A program made the translations under genes and the position numbers. Source: Verrucomicrobiales bacterium (lineage in GTDB: Bacteria; Verrucomicrobiota; Verrucomicrobiia; Limisphaerales; J093). From it: 64,000 nucleotides of DNA. The notes beneath the pieces are model-generated. The model worked only from the letters and a program-made list of their open reading frames with translations, did not search any database and was not told the DNA's origin. Positions 41,701 through 48,793 of the stretch are shown here, piece after piece; position 1 is the first letter of the stretch; the number at the start of each line of letters is the position of its first letter. The stretch covers positions 124,001 to 188,000 of the forward strand of contig JACKPV010000025.1 in the NCBI GenBank assembly GCA_024233305.1, written 5' to 3'.

Positions 41701-41899
41701 GGTCGATCTCGACCTTGCCCACGCGGGCCTCGCGGTGGGTGAAGCCGGGCAGTCGTTTGACCAGCTGTGACTTGACGATGGCCGGCGCGACGAGGAAACC
41801 GAGGAGGGCGTAAAGACCCACCGCCGTCAGCAACGCCAGTATCCACTTCAGCCAGCGGGGCCAACGCCGGCGGTTGGAGGCTCGTTTGTTTGGGCTCAT
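38717..41899 (-). CDS. DUF748/AsmA-like envelope protein
   Basis: 1060 residues. One N-terminal membrane helix (WLKWILALLTAVGLYALLGF) places the rest in the periplasm. The body is an array of AsmA/TamB-related beta segments of the DUF748 type: VKSQLVKRLPGFTHREARVG, FDVFHADLELASLWQRRLLL, DVTVQVPYLSAALREDGTLD, LRILNGGLYFEDRSF, VYLPAELAAAIREMTDWQVA, and near the end LPVKLGVALMKDRNGRITLD, VPVSGSLDDPEFKISRVVWS, then KAATAPFKMLGSLFGGGGEQ. The C-terminal ~300 residues are low-complexity Ala/Glu/Pro sequence flanking a coiled coil. AsmA-like proteins bridge the periplasm and move or regulate lipids between membranes; DUF748 members are less studied. A stand-alone gene. Confidence 0.88.
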   Translation of the reverse strand: MSPNKRASNRRRWPRWLKWILALLTAVGLYALLGFLVAPAIVKSQLVKRLPGFTHREARVGKVEIDPFLLTLTIRKLELIEPTGDLFAAFDVFHADLELASLWQRRLLLRDVTVQVPYLSAALREDGTLDLLDLVPPSDTNAPPSEPPQALIQRLRILNGGLYFEDRSFTPVWHTRVQPFHLYVTNLSTLAGANATFRFEANNNAGQRVELAGEFGLFPSVTARGDVRLLAPNLSHFKGYVARASGLQLEAGKAGVLSTFAVALGNDGLAASITNTSVEVEGLAVRTEKDTEPLLTLESLRASAVAADLGRKDLAVGRLQTAGATARVVRRPDGTVNAQDVYLPAELAAAIREMTDWQVAVGETTVTNYAAAFQDEGIQPPALLGVDRLWLWLTNFSNAPEQALELQTGLRWAESGSATVGVEGHLIPPVFKGRAVWEGLDLSPLQAYLEPIAHLALQQGKAFGALELGVELEATNRPVGTVTGQLGVVDLDMIETPAKRNFLGWRRVQLSGIEATAYPHAARFDELRLEGLRTSLVRTTNGQINVLNLLKTQPGATANDAGAEPVPPAASATNAPAIPPVELKTLRFEDAALYAADEMIPGQFKTAIESFSGTVEGLSYPEIRELAIDLSGKISEPAPFSVQGTVLPDPTHLRADLTVECSSADLTQFTPYSARYAGYPIERGTTTTKVHYRVDGSQLEGENLVYLDQLTFGEKTDSPDAISLPVKLGVALMKDRNGRITLDVPVSGSLDDPEFKISRVVWSTVKNLLVKAATAPFKMLGSLFGGGGEQDLEFVEFEPGASRLGAVEEGKLGTLRKALFERPQLGLTLVPGADPETDKPALIRNKLEASLRELEAAARRAGGATNVETASLRLTTAEREQRLLQAYTNRFGIPEALLSKAGATNTAAAEVAVPAPEPALSVVPMAPGRPRFTKSGAGRLSELAAREPASEPVSVSSGPAAPTESSPVAEAGVPAAQATGTPPEAEAALAPMPTADEMEQALLQELEITDQDLVALREQRAAGVKEQLTEEGQVTADRLRVDLETEKAPSRRARVTFELE

Positions 41900-42151
41900 G
41901 TTGCTCGCAAAGCGCTAAGTTGCGGCCCGGGCCCGGATTTGGCAAGTCACCCCCGGGAACCCACCATCACCCGGCGGGCATTCCCCAACCGGAGTGCCTC
42001 CCGCAGCGCGAATGGACGCAGCGGCTGGAATCCCGCCCGAAAGTCGGCTATCGGTAGCCCCGCCGTGCTTATCCCCGGTCTCAGCTCGACGCCGCGCCGC
42101 CCGTCGGCGCCTTCCGATCCGCCAACCGTCCCGCGTGGACGGACGCTCGGA

Positions 42152-45100
42152 ATGGCGCTCCTGGCCGCCGGTCTGGCGGCCGCGCCGGTGTTGGCGGCCG
42201 CGACCCCGCGGGGTATCCGTCCCGAGGCGCTGGGCTACTCGGTGCGGCTGTGGACGGTTGAAGACGGGATTCCAGCGGACTTCATCTCGTCGCTGGCCCA
42301 GGGGTCAGACGGCTATTTGTGGTGGCCCAACAACTGGGGGCTCGCCCGGTTCGATGGCGTCCGGCTCAGGACCTTCCTCCTCGGAGACGACCCCGCTCCG
42401 CCGCAAAGGCTGCTGCTGGCATGCCCGGACCCGCGGGGACGGATCCGGGCAGCCGGGGACACCGGGCTCGGTCTCGTAGAGGACGATCAAGTGCGGTGGT
42501 GGCCGTCGTGGGAACTGCCGGATTCCCTCCGCGCGTTGTTCGCCGACGTCACCGGTGAAGGCTGGATGGGCGCCCGCTGTGCGTCCGAAACCGTGATTTT
42601 CCGGCTGGGCCCGGCGTGGTCCAGCGTGCTGGAGGAATACCGGGTCGACCGGCCGGGTTCGAGCCTGGCGGTGGACGGGCGGGGCGCCATCTGGCTGTCC
42701 ACCGATGACGGTCTCGTGGAGGTGGTCCGGCACGATGGGAGCAAGGCCGCCGAGGTTCGGCGGGTGGATCTGGGAGAACCGCGGACCAGCGATCTGTTCC
42801 GGCACAGGGACGCCAGTATCGGCGTCATCGGCAGCGGTGGCAGGTATGCCCTGGTGGAGGGCACCTGGCGCAAAATTCACCATTTTGCCGCACCCATCGA
42901 AGCGACGTCCATGCTGGGGCGCGTCGCCAGCGATGGTCAGGATCAGTGCTGGTTCGGCACCCGGCTCGAGGGGCTTTGGGTGTCGTTGCCGGATGGGAGG
43001 ACCGTGCCCGTCGAGCTGCCCGGGCTGCTGCTGGGCGAGGGGTTCGGGATTGGCGCGGTGTTGTGTGACCGCGAGGACAACATCTGGGTGGGCACCCGCC
43101 ACGGACTCTATCAATTGCAGCGCGTGCCGTTCCGTCCGGGGCTCGAGGCGGACGCCCTGGCCCACACCGAGCCGGTGGACGTCGGCTTTGACGCGGAGGG
43201 CGCCACCTGGGTGCTGGCCGAGTCCGGGAGCGTCGTGCGTTTTTCTCCTGACGGTTCGCCCCGGGAACTGCCCGCGCAGCGCTCAGACGGCCGCTTTCTG
43301 GAGGTCGATGAAACCGGGACGGTCTGGTTGGCCAGCGACACCGCGGTGTGGTGTCTGCGGGACTCGCCGGCGGGCGAGGCGGTTTCGTTTGCCAGCGCAG
43401 GCCTGGTCACGGGCCAGCTGGTTTCGCTTGCGGCTGCCGCAGGCGCCGTGTGGATCGGCACGGATGATCGCGGATTGTGGCAGTTGCAGGAGGGACGTTT
43501 GCAGCCCGTCGATCTGCCGGTTCCCAACGCGCGCACCGGCAGCGTCGAGATCGCGATCAACGCCGCCGGCGAAACCCGGGTGCGCGTCGAGGGGGGCGGG
43601 TTCTGCCGGCTCACTCCGGATGGCTGGCAGCCGATGTCGTCGGGGAACCGGGCGGAAGGGCCGGTGGTCGGCGTGCATGTGGATCCGGAGGGCCGGACCT
43701 GGATGTATGGAGGCAAACCCATGCTGTGTCACGAAACCGGGGGCCGATGGGTCGACGTCGCCCTGGCGCGGACCGGCGTTCCGGTCGAGGTCATCGCGGT
43801 GGACTCCGACAATCTGGGCGGGCTGTGGGCGCTCACCAAATCCGACGGCGTGGTGCGGGTTGAGCGCGATCCGGAGTCGCGGGAATCGACGGAGCCCGAG
43901 TGGTTCGGGGTCGGGGACGGCCTGCCTTCGATCGCCGGACGGGGCTGGGGCAAGGGCGTGTCGAGAGGGCCCGACGGACGGATGTGGTTCACCACCTCGC
44001 GCGGGATCGCGGTGATCGATCCCCGGAGCTGGCGGGCGTCAAAGGAAGCCTCGCTGCCTCCGAAAACGCATCTTGAACGGGTGCTGGTCAATGGACAACC
44101 CCGGGACTGGCGCGCAGACGCCCCGGTCCGCATGCCGTCCCGGGGCGGTCGGATTGAAATCCAGTACACCGGGATCGGGTTGAGGAACGCGGTTCGAAAC
44201 CGGTTTCGTTACCGGATCGAGGGACTGGACGACGGCGGATGGAGCGAGGCGGGAAGCTCGCGTTCCGCGGTGTTTCGGAACCTCCCCCCGGGCGAGCATG
44301 TGTTTCACGTGGTCGCCGCGAACAGCGACGGCGTCTGGGATCGGCGGGGGGCCCGTCTCGCGCTGCTCGTGCTCCCCGCCTGGTGGCAGACCTGGTGGTT
44401 GCGATCGGGGGTTGCGCTCGGTGGGGCGGCGGTACTGTGGAGCCTCCGGGCAGGGAAGCTACGCCAGGTGGCCCGCGAACGTTCCCGTCAGGAGGAGTTC
44501 ACGCGGCGCTTGATCGAGTCCCAAGAGGCGGAGCGCAAGCGCATCGCGGCCGAGTTGCATGACAGTCTCGGGCAAAACCTGCTCATCGCTCGCAACCACC
44601 TGTTCCTGGCCGGGGACGCCACGACCGATGCCGCCCTCCAGTCCCGGCTGCGCAAGGTCGGTGACAGCGTGGCCGCCGCGATCGAGGAAGCCCGAAACAT
44701 CTCCCACCAGCTGCGGCCCTTTCAACTCGAACGCCTCGGACTCACGAAAGCCATCGCTTCGGTGATCCGGCAGACCTCCGAATCCACGCGCCTCCCCGTG
44801 AAGACGCAGATTGAGAATGTCGACGGTCTCCTTCCACCCACCGCCGAGGTCATGGTCTACCGGTTGGTCCAGGAAGGGCTCAACAACGTGGTCAAGCATG
44901 CCGACGCCTCCGAGGTGCGGGTCCGGATCCAACGTGCCGCGGACCGGATGCGGTTGGTGATCGAGGACGATGGCCGCGGTTTCGACGCCGCCCGGATGCA
45001 GCGTGGCGAGGCGGTTTCGCCCGGCCTGGGATTGACCGGTTTCGAGGAACGCACGAAGCTGCTCCGCGGTCGGTTCCGTTGCCTCTCCGTTCCGGGCCGG

Positions 45101-45181
45101 GGCACGGTGCTGACGTTCGAGATTCCGGTGTCACATGCTTCCAATGAAGGCGCAGAAGATTCGAGTGATTCTGGCCGATGA
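42152..45181 (+). CDS. Two-component propeller histidine kinase (Reg_prop/Y_Y_Y/HisKA_3)
   Basis: 1009 residues from ATG 42152; GTG 42065 would add 29 residues and give the signal peptide a basic n-region. After MALLAAGLAAAPVLAAA comes a periplasmic two-component regulator propeller (YSVRLWTVEDGIPADFISSL, DGYLWWPNNWGLARFDG, NIWVGTRHGLYQLQRVPFRP, VWIGTDDRGLWQLQEG, RMWFTTSRGIAVIDP), a Y_Y_Y domain (IQYTGIGLRNAVRNRFRYRI, LPPGEHVFHVVAANSDGVWD), a membrane helix (WWLRSGVALGGAAVLWSL), a HisKA_3 phosphoacceptor (RKRIAAELHDSLGQNLLIAR) and HATPase_c (EGLNNVVKHADASEV, IEDDGRGFD, GLGLTGFEERTKLL). Similar sensors in Bacteroidetes and Verrucomicrobia respond to polysaccharides. Its end overlaps the response regulator start by 47 bp. 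Confidence 0.93.
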   Translation: MALLAAGLAAAPVLAAATPRGIRPEALGYSVRLWTVEDGIPADFISSLAQGSDGYLWWPNNWGLARFDGVRLRTFLLGDDPAPPQRLLLACPDPRGRIRAAGDTGLGLVEDDQVRWWPSWELPDSLRALFADVTGEGWMGARCASETVIFRLGPAWSSVLEEYRVDRPGSSLAVDGRGAIWLSTDDGLVEVVRHDGSKAAEVRRVDLGEPRTSDLFRHRDASIGVIGSGGRYALVEGTWRKIHHFAAPIEATSMLGRVASDGQDQCWFGTRLEGLWVSLPDGRTVPVELPGLLLGEGFGIGAVLCDREDNIWVGTRHGLYQLQRVPFRPGLEADALAHTEPVDVGFDAEGATWVLAESGSVVRFSPDGSPRELPAQRSDGRFLEVDETGTVWLASDTAVWCLRDSPAGEAVSFASAGLVTGQLVSLAAAAGAVWIGTDDRGLWQLQEGRLQPVDLPVPNARTGSVEIAINAAGETRVRVEGGGFCRLTPDGWQPMSSGNRAEGPVVGVHVDPEGRTWMYGGKPMLCHETGGRWVDVALARTGVPVEVIAVDSDNLGGLWALTKSDGVVRVERDPESRESTEPEWFGVGDGLPSIAGRGWGKGVSRGPDGRMWFTTSRGIAVIDPRSWRASKEASLPPKTHLERVLVNGQPRDWRADAPVRMPSRGGRIEIQYTGIGLRNAVRNRFRYRIEGLDDGGWSEAGSSRSAVFRNLPPGEHVFHVVAANSDGVWDRRGARLALLVLPAWWQTWWLRSGVALGGAAVLWSLRAGKLRQVARERSRQEEFTRRLIESQEAERKRIAAELHDSLGQNLLIARNHLFLAGDATTDAALQSRLRKVGDSVAAAIEEARNISHQLRPFQLERLGLTKAIASVIRQTSESTRLPVKTQIENVDGLLPPTAEVMVYRLVQEGLNNVVKHADASEVRVRIQRAADRMRLVIEDDGRGFDAARMQRGEAVSPGLGLTGFEERTKLLRGRFRCLSVPGRGTVLTFEIPVSHASNEGAEDSSDSGR

Positions 45182-45800
45182 CCATCCGGTCTACCGCGAT
45201 GGACTGCGGCAGTTGCTCGCCGTGGACCAGGAACTGGAACTGGTCGGCGAAACGGACAACGGGAGGGACGCCCTCGATCTCGCCCGACGCGAAAGCGCCG
45301 ACGTGCTGCTGCTGGACGTGGACATGCCCCGGCTGAACGGGGTGGATGTGGCGCGTGAACGGTTGCGCGATCAGGACGCTTTCGAGATCGTCTTCCTGAC
45401 GATGCATCGCGAGGAGGACCTGTTCAACGAGGCCCTGAACCTCGAAGTGAAGGGTTACGTGCTCAAGGACAGCGCCGCCGCCGACATCCGCCAGGCGGTG
45501 CACGCCGTTGCCGCCGGCCGGCCCTATCTCAGCCCCGCCCTGGCCGAGTTCATGATGACCCGGGCCCGGGAAACGAGGACGCTGGCGGCACGGAAGCCCG
45601 GCCTTGAGGAGTTGACCGCTTCCGAACTGCGCATCCTGAAGCGCATCGCCTCGGACCGCACCAGCAAGGAGATCGCGGCCGAACTGGGGTTGAGCGTTCG
45701 CACCGTCGACAACCACCGCGCCAACATCTGCGCCAAACTCGGGCTCCACGGCAGCCACGCCCTGCTCAAATTCGCCTTCGAAAACCGCTCCCGGTTCTGA
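45135..45800 (+). CDS. NarL/FixJ-type response regulator
   Basis: 221 residues (ATG 45135 or 45144). The receiver domain has IRVILADDHPVYRDGLRQLL (acidic pair at 15-16), phosphoacceptor Asp 61 in VLLLDVDMPRLNG, FLTMHREEDLF and the conserved Lys in GYVLKDSAAADI. The C-terminal LuxR-type HTH is EELTASELRILKRIASDRTS, KEIAAELGLSVRTVDNHRAN and ICAKLGLHGSHALLKFAF. The 47-bp overlap with the kinase gene makes the pair an obvious cognate two-component system. Target genes are unknown; the five secreted-protein genes that follow after element B and a stand-alone receiver are candidates by proximity only. Confidence 0.95.
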   Translation: MLPMKAQKIRVILADDHPVYRDGLRQLLAVDQELELVGETDNGRDALDLARRESADVLLLDVDMPRLNGVDVARERLRDQDAFEIVFLTMHREEDLFNEALNLEVKGYVLKDSAAADIRQAVHAVAAGRPYLSPALAEFMMTRARETRTLAARKPGLEELTASELRILKRIASDRTSKEIAAELGLSVRTVDNHRANICAKLGLHGSHALLKFAFENRSRF

Positions 45801-45959
45801 GCCGTCCCGCAGGCGGACCGGCGGCGCCGTGGTCGACCGCGCGCCCCCCCAAGTCCCACCCCGTCCCTGTTCCCATACGAAGGGGAGAGAGTGCCTGGCC
45901 AGCGGGTAAGTCGAGGCTGCGGGGCGTATCCCGGTGACATCTCAGCGAGCGCATGGACC

Positions 45960-46211
45960 TCAGCCGTATCGATTCCGTGAATGGACCGCGGATGGGCACG
46001 GATGCCACGGATGAGACGCGGCGCTGCCGCCGTGGCGGAGAGGGCGGGAAGCCTCACCAAATGGTGAGCCCGAACCCAGGGCGCGCGATTCTGGTTTCCC
46101 TCAGTATCCGTGCCCATCCGCGCCCATCCGTGGTGAATCCAACTGCATGGTCAAGGCTCAGCGTCGACTCCACGGCGACGGCTACCGCGGGTTGAATCGA
46201 TGCGGCTGAGG
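45960..46211 (-). repeat. Dispersed element B, copy 2, with element A-type ends
   Basis: Read on the minus strand, it is collinear with 2709-2903: ACCATGCAGTTGGATTCACC, ACGGATGGGCGCGG, GGGTTCGGGCTCACCATTTG, TGGCATCCGTGCCCATCCGC and GGTCCATTCACGGAATCGA. I judge the two about 90% alike by eye. It is flanked on the plus-strand left by CAGCCGTATCGATTCC and on the right by GGTTGAATCGATGCGGCTGAG, both element A-type termini. It fills half of the 495-bp gap 45801-46295; the rest (45801-45959, 46212-46280) shows nothing I recognise. Confidence 0.8.
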
Positions 46212-46295
46212 CGCCAGCGGCAGTTGCCGGAGTAACGCGCCCGGGCGCCTCGCGCCCTGAGTAGACTTACCCATGCCAATCGGGAGGGTCTCTCC

Positions 46296-46751
46296 ATGGA
46301 CCTGACCGCCGGCTGGCCCGACGCTGTCAGCACGATGCGGGAAGCGCAGGCACAGCGGCAACGGACCAAGTACCTCCTGGTGGATGACCACGCGGGGTTC
46401 CGTCGCCTCGTGCGTGAGTTCCTCCCGGGCCCGGCGATCGAAGTCATCGAGTGCGGTGACGGGGCGGCCGCCCTCGCGGCCTACGAACTGCATCGGCCCG
46501 ACTGGGTGATCATGGATGTCGCGATGCCCGTGATGGACGGGTTGCAGGCGACCCGGGCGCTTCGCCACCGATTCCCCGAGGCCCGCATCGTGGTCCTGAC
46601 CCAGCACGCCGGCCCGGAGATGCACACGCAGGCGCTGGCATCGGGTGCGCGGGCATCCGTGTCGAAAGCCGACCTGTCCCGCCTGGATGCCTTCCTGACC
46701 GCTCAGGCATCGACGCCGGACTTCCCGCAGGCAGGCGCCCCGCCGGGCTGA
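46296..46751 (+). CDS. Stand-alone receiver domain (CheY-like response regulator)
   Basis: 151 residues from ATG 46296, preceded by GGGAGGG at seven bases. A single receiver domain: TKYLLVDDHAGFRRLVREFL (acidic pair at 30-31), phosphoacceptor Asp 74 in WVIMDVAMPVMDGLQATRAL, ARIVVLTQHAG and Lys in ARASVSKADLSRLDAF. No output domain: only a 20-residue Pro/Ala tail follows. Such receivers act as phosphorelay intermediates or bind partner proteins. It lies 41 bp before the five-gene secreted cluster, and 0.5 kb after a complete kinase-regulator pair across element B, so it may be controlled by that kinase or a different one. Confidence 0.9.
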   Translation: MDLTAGWPDAVSTMREAQAQRQRTKYLLVDDHAGFRRLVREFLPGPAIEVIECGDGAAALAAYELHRPDWVIMDVAMPVMDGLQATRALRHRFPEARIVVLTQHAGPEMHTQALASGARASVSKADLSRLDAFLTAQASTPDFPQAGAPPG

Positions 46752-46792
46752 GCCGAATTCCCGACCGCCGCGAGCCCTTGAACTGCAGCACC

Positions 46793-48760
46793 ATGAACAA
46801 CCGCCATTCTCCAAGCACCCTCCTCCGCCAGTGTTCCCTGGCGGCCGCGGTCCTCCTGCTTCCGACTGCCCCGGCCGCCATCCAGACCCAGACCGTGGAA
46901 CTGGATTACGGCTGGAACTCCGTCTGGCTCGAGGTGGAACCTGTCGATGATGAGGGCGAAACCCTCACGGTCGACCAGGTCTTCACTGCGGTCGGGTACG
47001 ACATCGACATCGTCGCCCGGCCGCTCACGCCGGTGGGCACCGCCGAGTTCATTGACTCGCCGGAGAACACCTTCAATCAGGCGGGCTGGCTGGTCTGGTA
47101 CGAAAGCGACCTCTCCGGCGACAACGACTCGATCCTCACTCACGGCAACCAAGCGTATCTCGTCCATGTGGCGCTGCCCTCGAAGACCGACAAGGACGGG
47201 GATCCCGCCGGCACGCTCGCGATCTCCGGGCGGGTCGGCTTCTTTCAGCCCACCTGGACACGCGGAGCTTACAACCTCGTCGGGTTTGGGATCAGTGGCC
47301 GTCCCCGTTTCGCCGAATTCTTCGCCCCGCTCGGCCTGGACGACATCGTGGCCAGTCCGAGCGACGGTTCCGCGCCGGTCATCCAACGGCTGGATCCGGC
47401 CACGGGAGCCTGGGCGGGCGTGGGGGGCACGGATGTCCTTTTGCCCGGGGAGGCCTATTGGATATGGGTGCCCTTCAACCTCAAGAACCGGCACTTCGCC
47501 GGGCCCGTTGCCATCGCCTCGCCGGGGCTGAGCGGGCTCGATTTTGGCGTTGGGCCGGGCGCGATCGAAGTGGCCGACCCCCAGGGCAACCCGGGGGATA
47601 CGCTGATGTTGACCTCCCGGGAACTGACGTTCTCCAGCGAGGAGACCGATCCCGCCGCCACCCACACCATCACGATTGCCAAGGTGCTCCCCGAAACGTC
47701 GGGCACCGCGGCCGTGGCCGATGAGTTGCGCCTCTATGCCCTCGAACCGAAGCCCGAGTCGCTCGCCTGGCAGATCGCCGAGAGCGGTCAGGTCACGAGT
47801 TGGAACGTCGTGGACCTCGCCGGGGGCGCGACCCGCACCGCGACCGTCGGGGCCCATCGCCATTGGACCACGGGGGAACCACTCCGGGAGAACCTCTACC
47901 GCATCGACGTCGCGCTCGATGGAGGAAGCGTGCGTTTCTGGCTGCCGGCCGCGGCGGGCAATCCCGACCTGCTGGGCGGAGAACTCGGCGCGCCCGCCAG
48001 CCAGTTCACCGGCCTTTGGGTGGGTGAGATCCGGGCAAACGAGGTGACGAGCGCCACCGAAGACGGACGGCCCCTGCGCCCCACGACATCACCAGCGGGG
48101 TTGCCGATCCTGATCCACGTCGACACGGCAGGCGTCCCGTGGCTGTTGTCGCATGTGATGTTCATGCAGACGAAGACCGCTGCAGACAGCATCGCCGCGG
48201 AACCGGTGCTGGTGGTGGACGAGGCGAAGATCCCCTACTTCGAAGGAATCCAGGAACGGGGCGGCAAGAAGGTCGGGCAACGAGTGGAGACCGCGTTCTT
48301 CGATCTGCCCCGGGAGATGGACGCCACGACCCAGTCGGCCCTGGTGGCGGCGGCCGGTCTGGATGGCAGCGAGGAGGCCACGACAGATTATGTCAACGCG
48401 CAGACCTCTCGGCCGGCGGCGCTGGTCGAAACCTACCACCTGAAATGGGAACTGGCCGGCGGTCTGGGTCCCGATGCCATCGTGCGCACTGCGGACCTTG
48501 CGGCGGGCGACGCCGTCGACCAACCGTTGCGGCTGGACCCCTTCCACCGCAGCAATCCCTTCCGACACGCCTACCACCCGCAGCACGGGGCCGGCTATGC
48601 GATCGAGCGTTCGTTCACCATCACCTTCGATCCCGACTACGAACCGGGCCTGCTGCGCGGCACGTATCAGGAAACCACCACCGGGCTCGCCGATTTCGAT
48701 CTTGTGTCCCGCGGGCGCATCACCCTCCAACGCGTCAGCCTCGTTGGTGAACTCCAGTGA
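46793..48760 (+). CDS. Secreted protein of unknown function, first gene of secreted cluster
   Basis: 655 residues from ATG 46793 (TTG 46778 in frame is less likely). Signal peptide LAAAVLLLPTAPAAIQTQ, cleavage near residue 31. The mature protein has few charges clusters, no Cys-rich or repeat blocks and no membrane segment. N-terminal region: VELDYGWNSVWLEVEPVDDE and a GWLVWYESDLSGDNDSI stretch; middle: GAYNLVGFGISGRPRFAEFF and AYWIWVPFNLKNRHF; C-terminal: ERSFTITFDPDYEPGLLRG-TYQETTTGL. I do not recognise a family. Only 33 bp separates it from the giant lectin-like gene, so the two are probably made and exported together, perhaps as partners on the surface. Confidence 0.85.
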   Translation: MNNRHSPSTLLRQCSLAAAVLLLPTAPAAIQTQTVELDYGWNSVWLEVEPVDDEGETLTVDQVFTAVGYDIDIVARPLTPVGTAEFIDSPENTFNQAGWLVWYESDLSGDNDSILTHGNQAYLVHVALPSKTDKDGDPAGTLAISGRVGFFQPTWTRGAYNLVGFGISGRPRFAEFFAPLGLDDIVASPSDGSAPVIQRLDPATGAWAGVGGTDVLLPGEAYWIWVPFNLKNRHFAGPVAIASPGLSGLDFGVGPGAIEVADPQGNPGDTLMLTSRELTFSSEETDPAATHTITIAKVLPETSGTAAVADELRLYALEPKPESLAWQIAESGQVTSWNVVDLAGGATRTATVGAHRHWTTGEPLRENLYRIDVALDGGSVRFWLPAAAGNPDLLGGELGAPASQFTGLWVGEIRANEVTSATEDGRPLRPTTSPAGLPILIHVDTAGVPWLLSHVMFMQTKTAADSIAAEPVLVVDEAKIPYFEGIQERGGKKVGQRVETAFFDLPREMDATTQSALVAAAGLDGSEEATTDYVNAQTSRPAALVETYHLKWELAGGLGPDAIVRTADLAAGDAVDQPLRLDPFHRSNPFRHAYHPQHGAGYAIERSFTITFDPDYEPGLLRGTYQETTTGLADFDLVSRGRITLQRVSLVGELQ

Positions 48761-48793
48761 TCTCTCCCCTTTCTCAAACCCTTGCTTCAAGCC

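Noticed and set aside
38687..41770. 1027-residue plus-strand frame opposite the DUF748 gene
   Set aside because: Arg/Gly/Gln-rich composition without motifs; the opposite strand has a clear membrane helix and AsmA-like segments.
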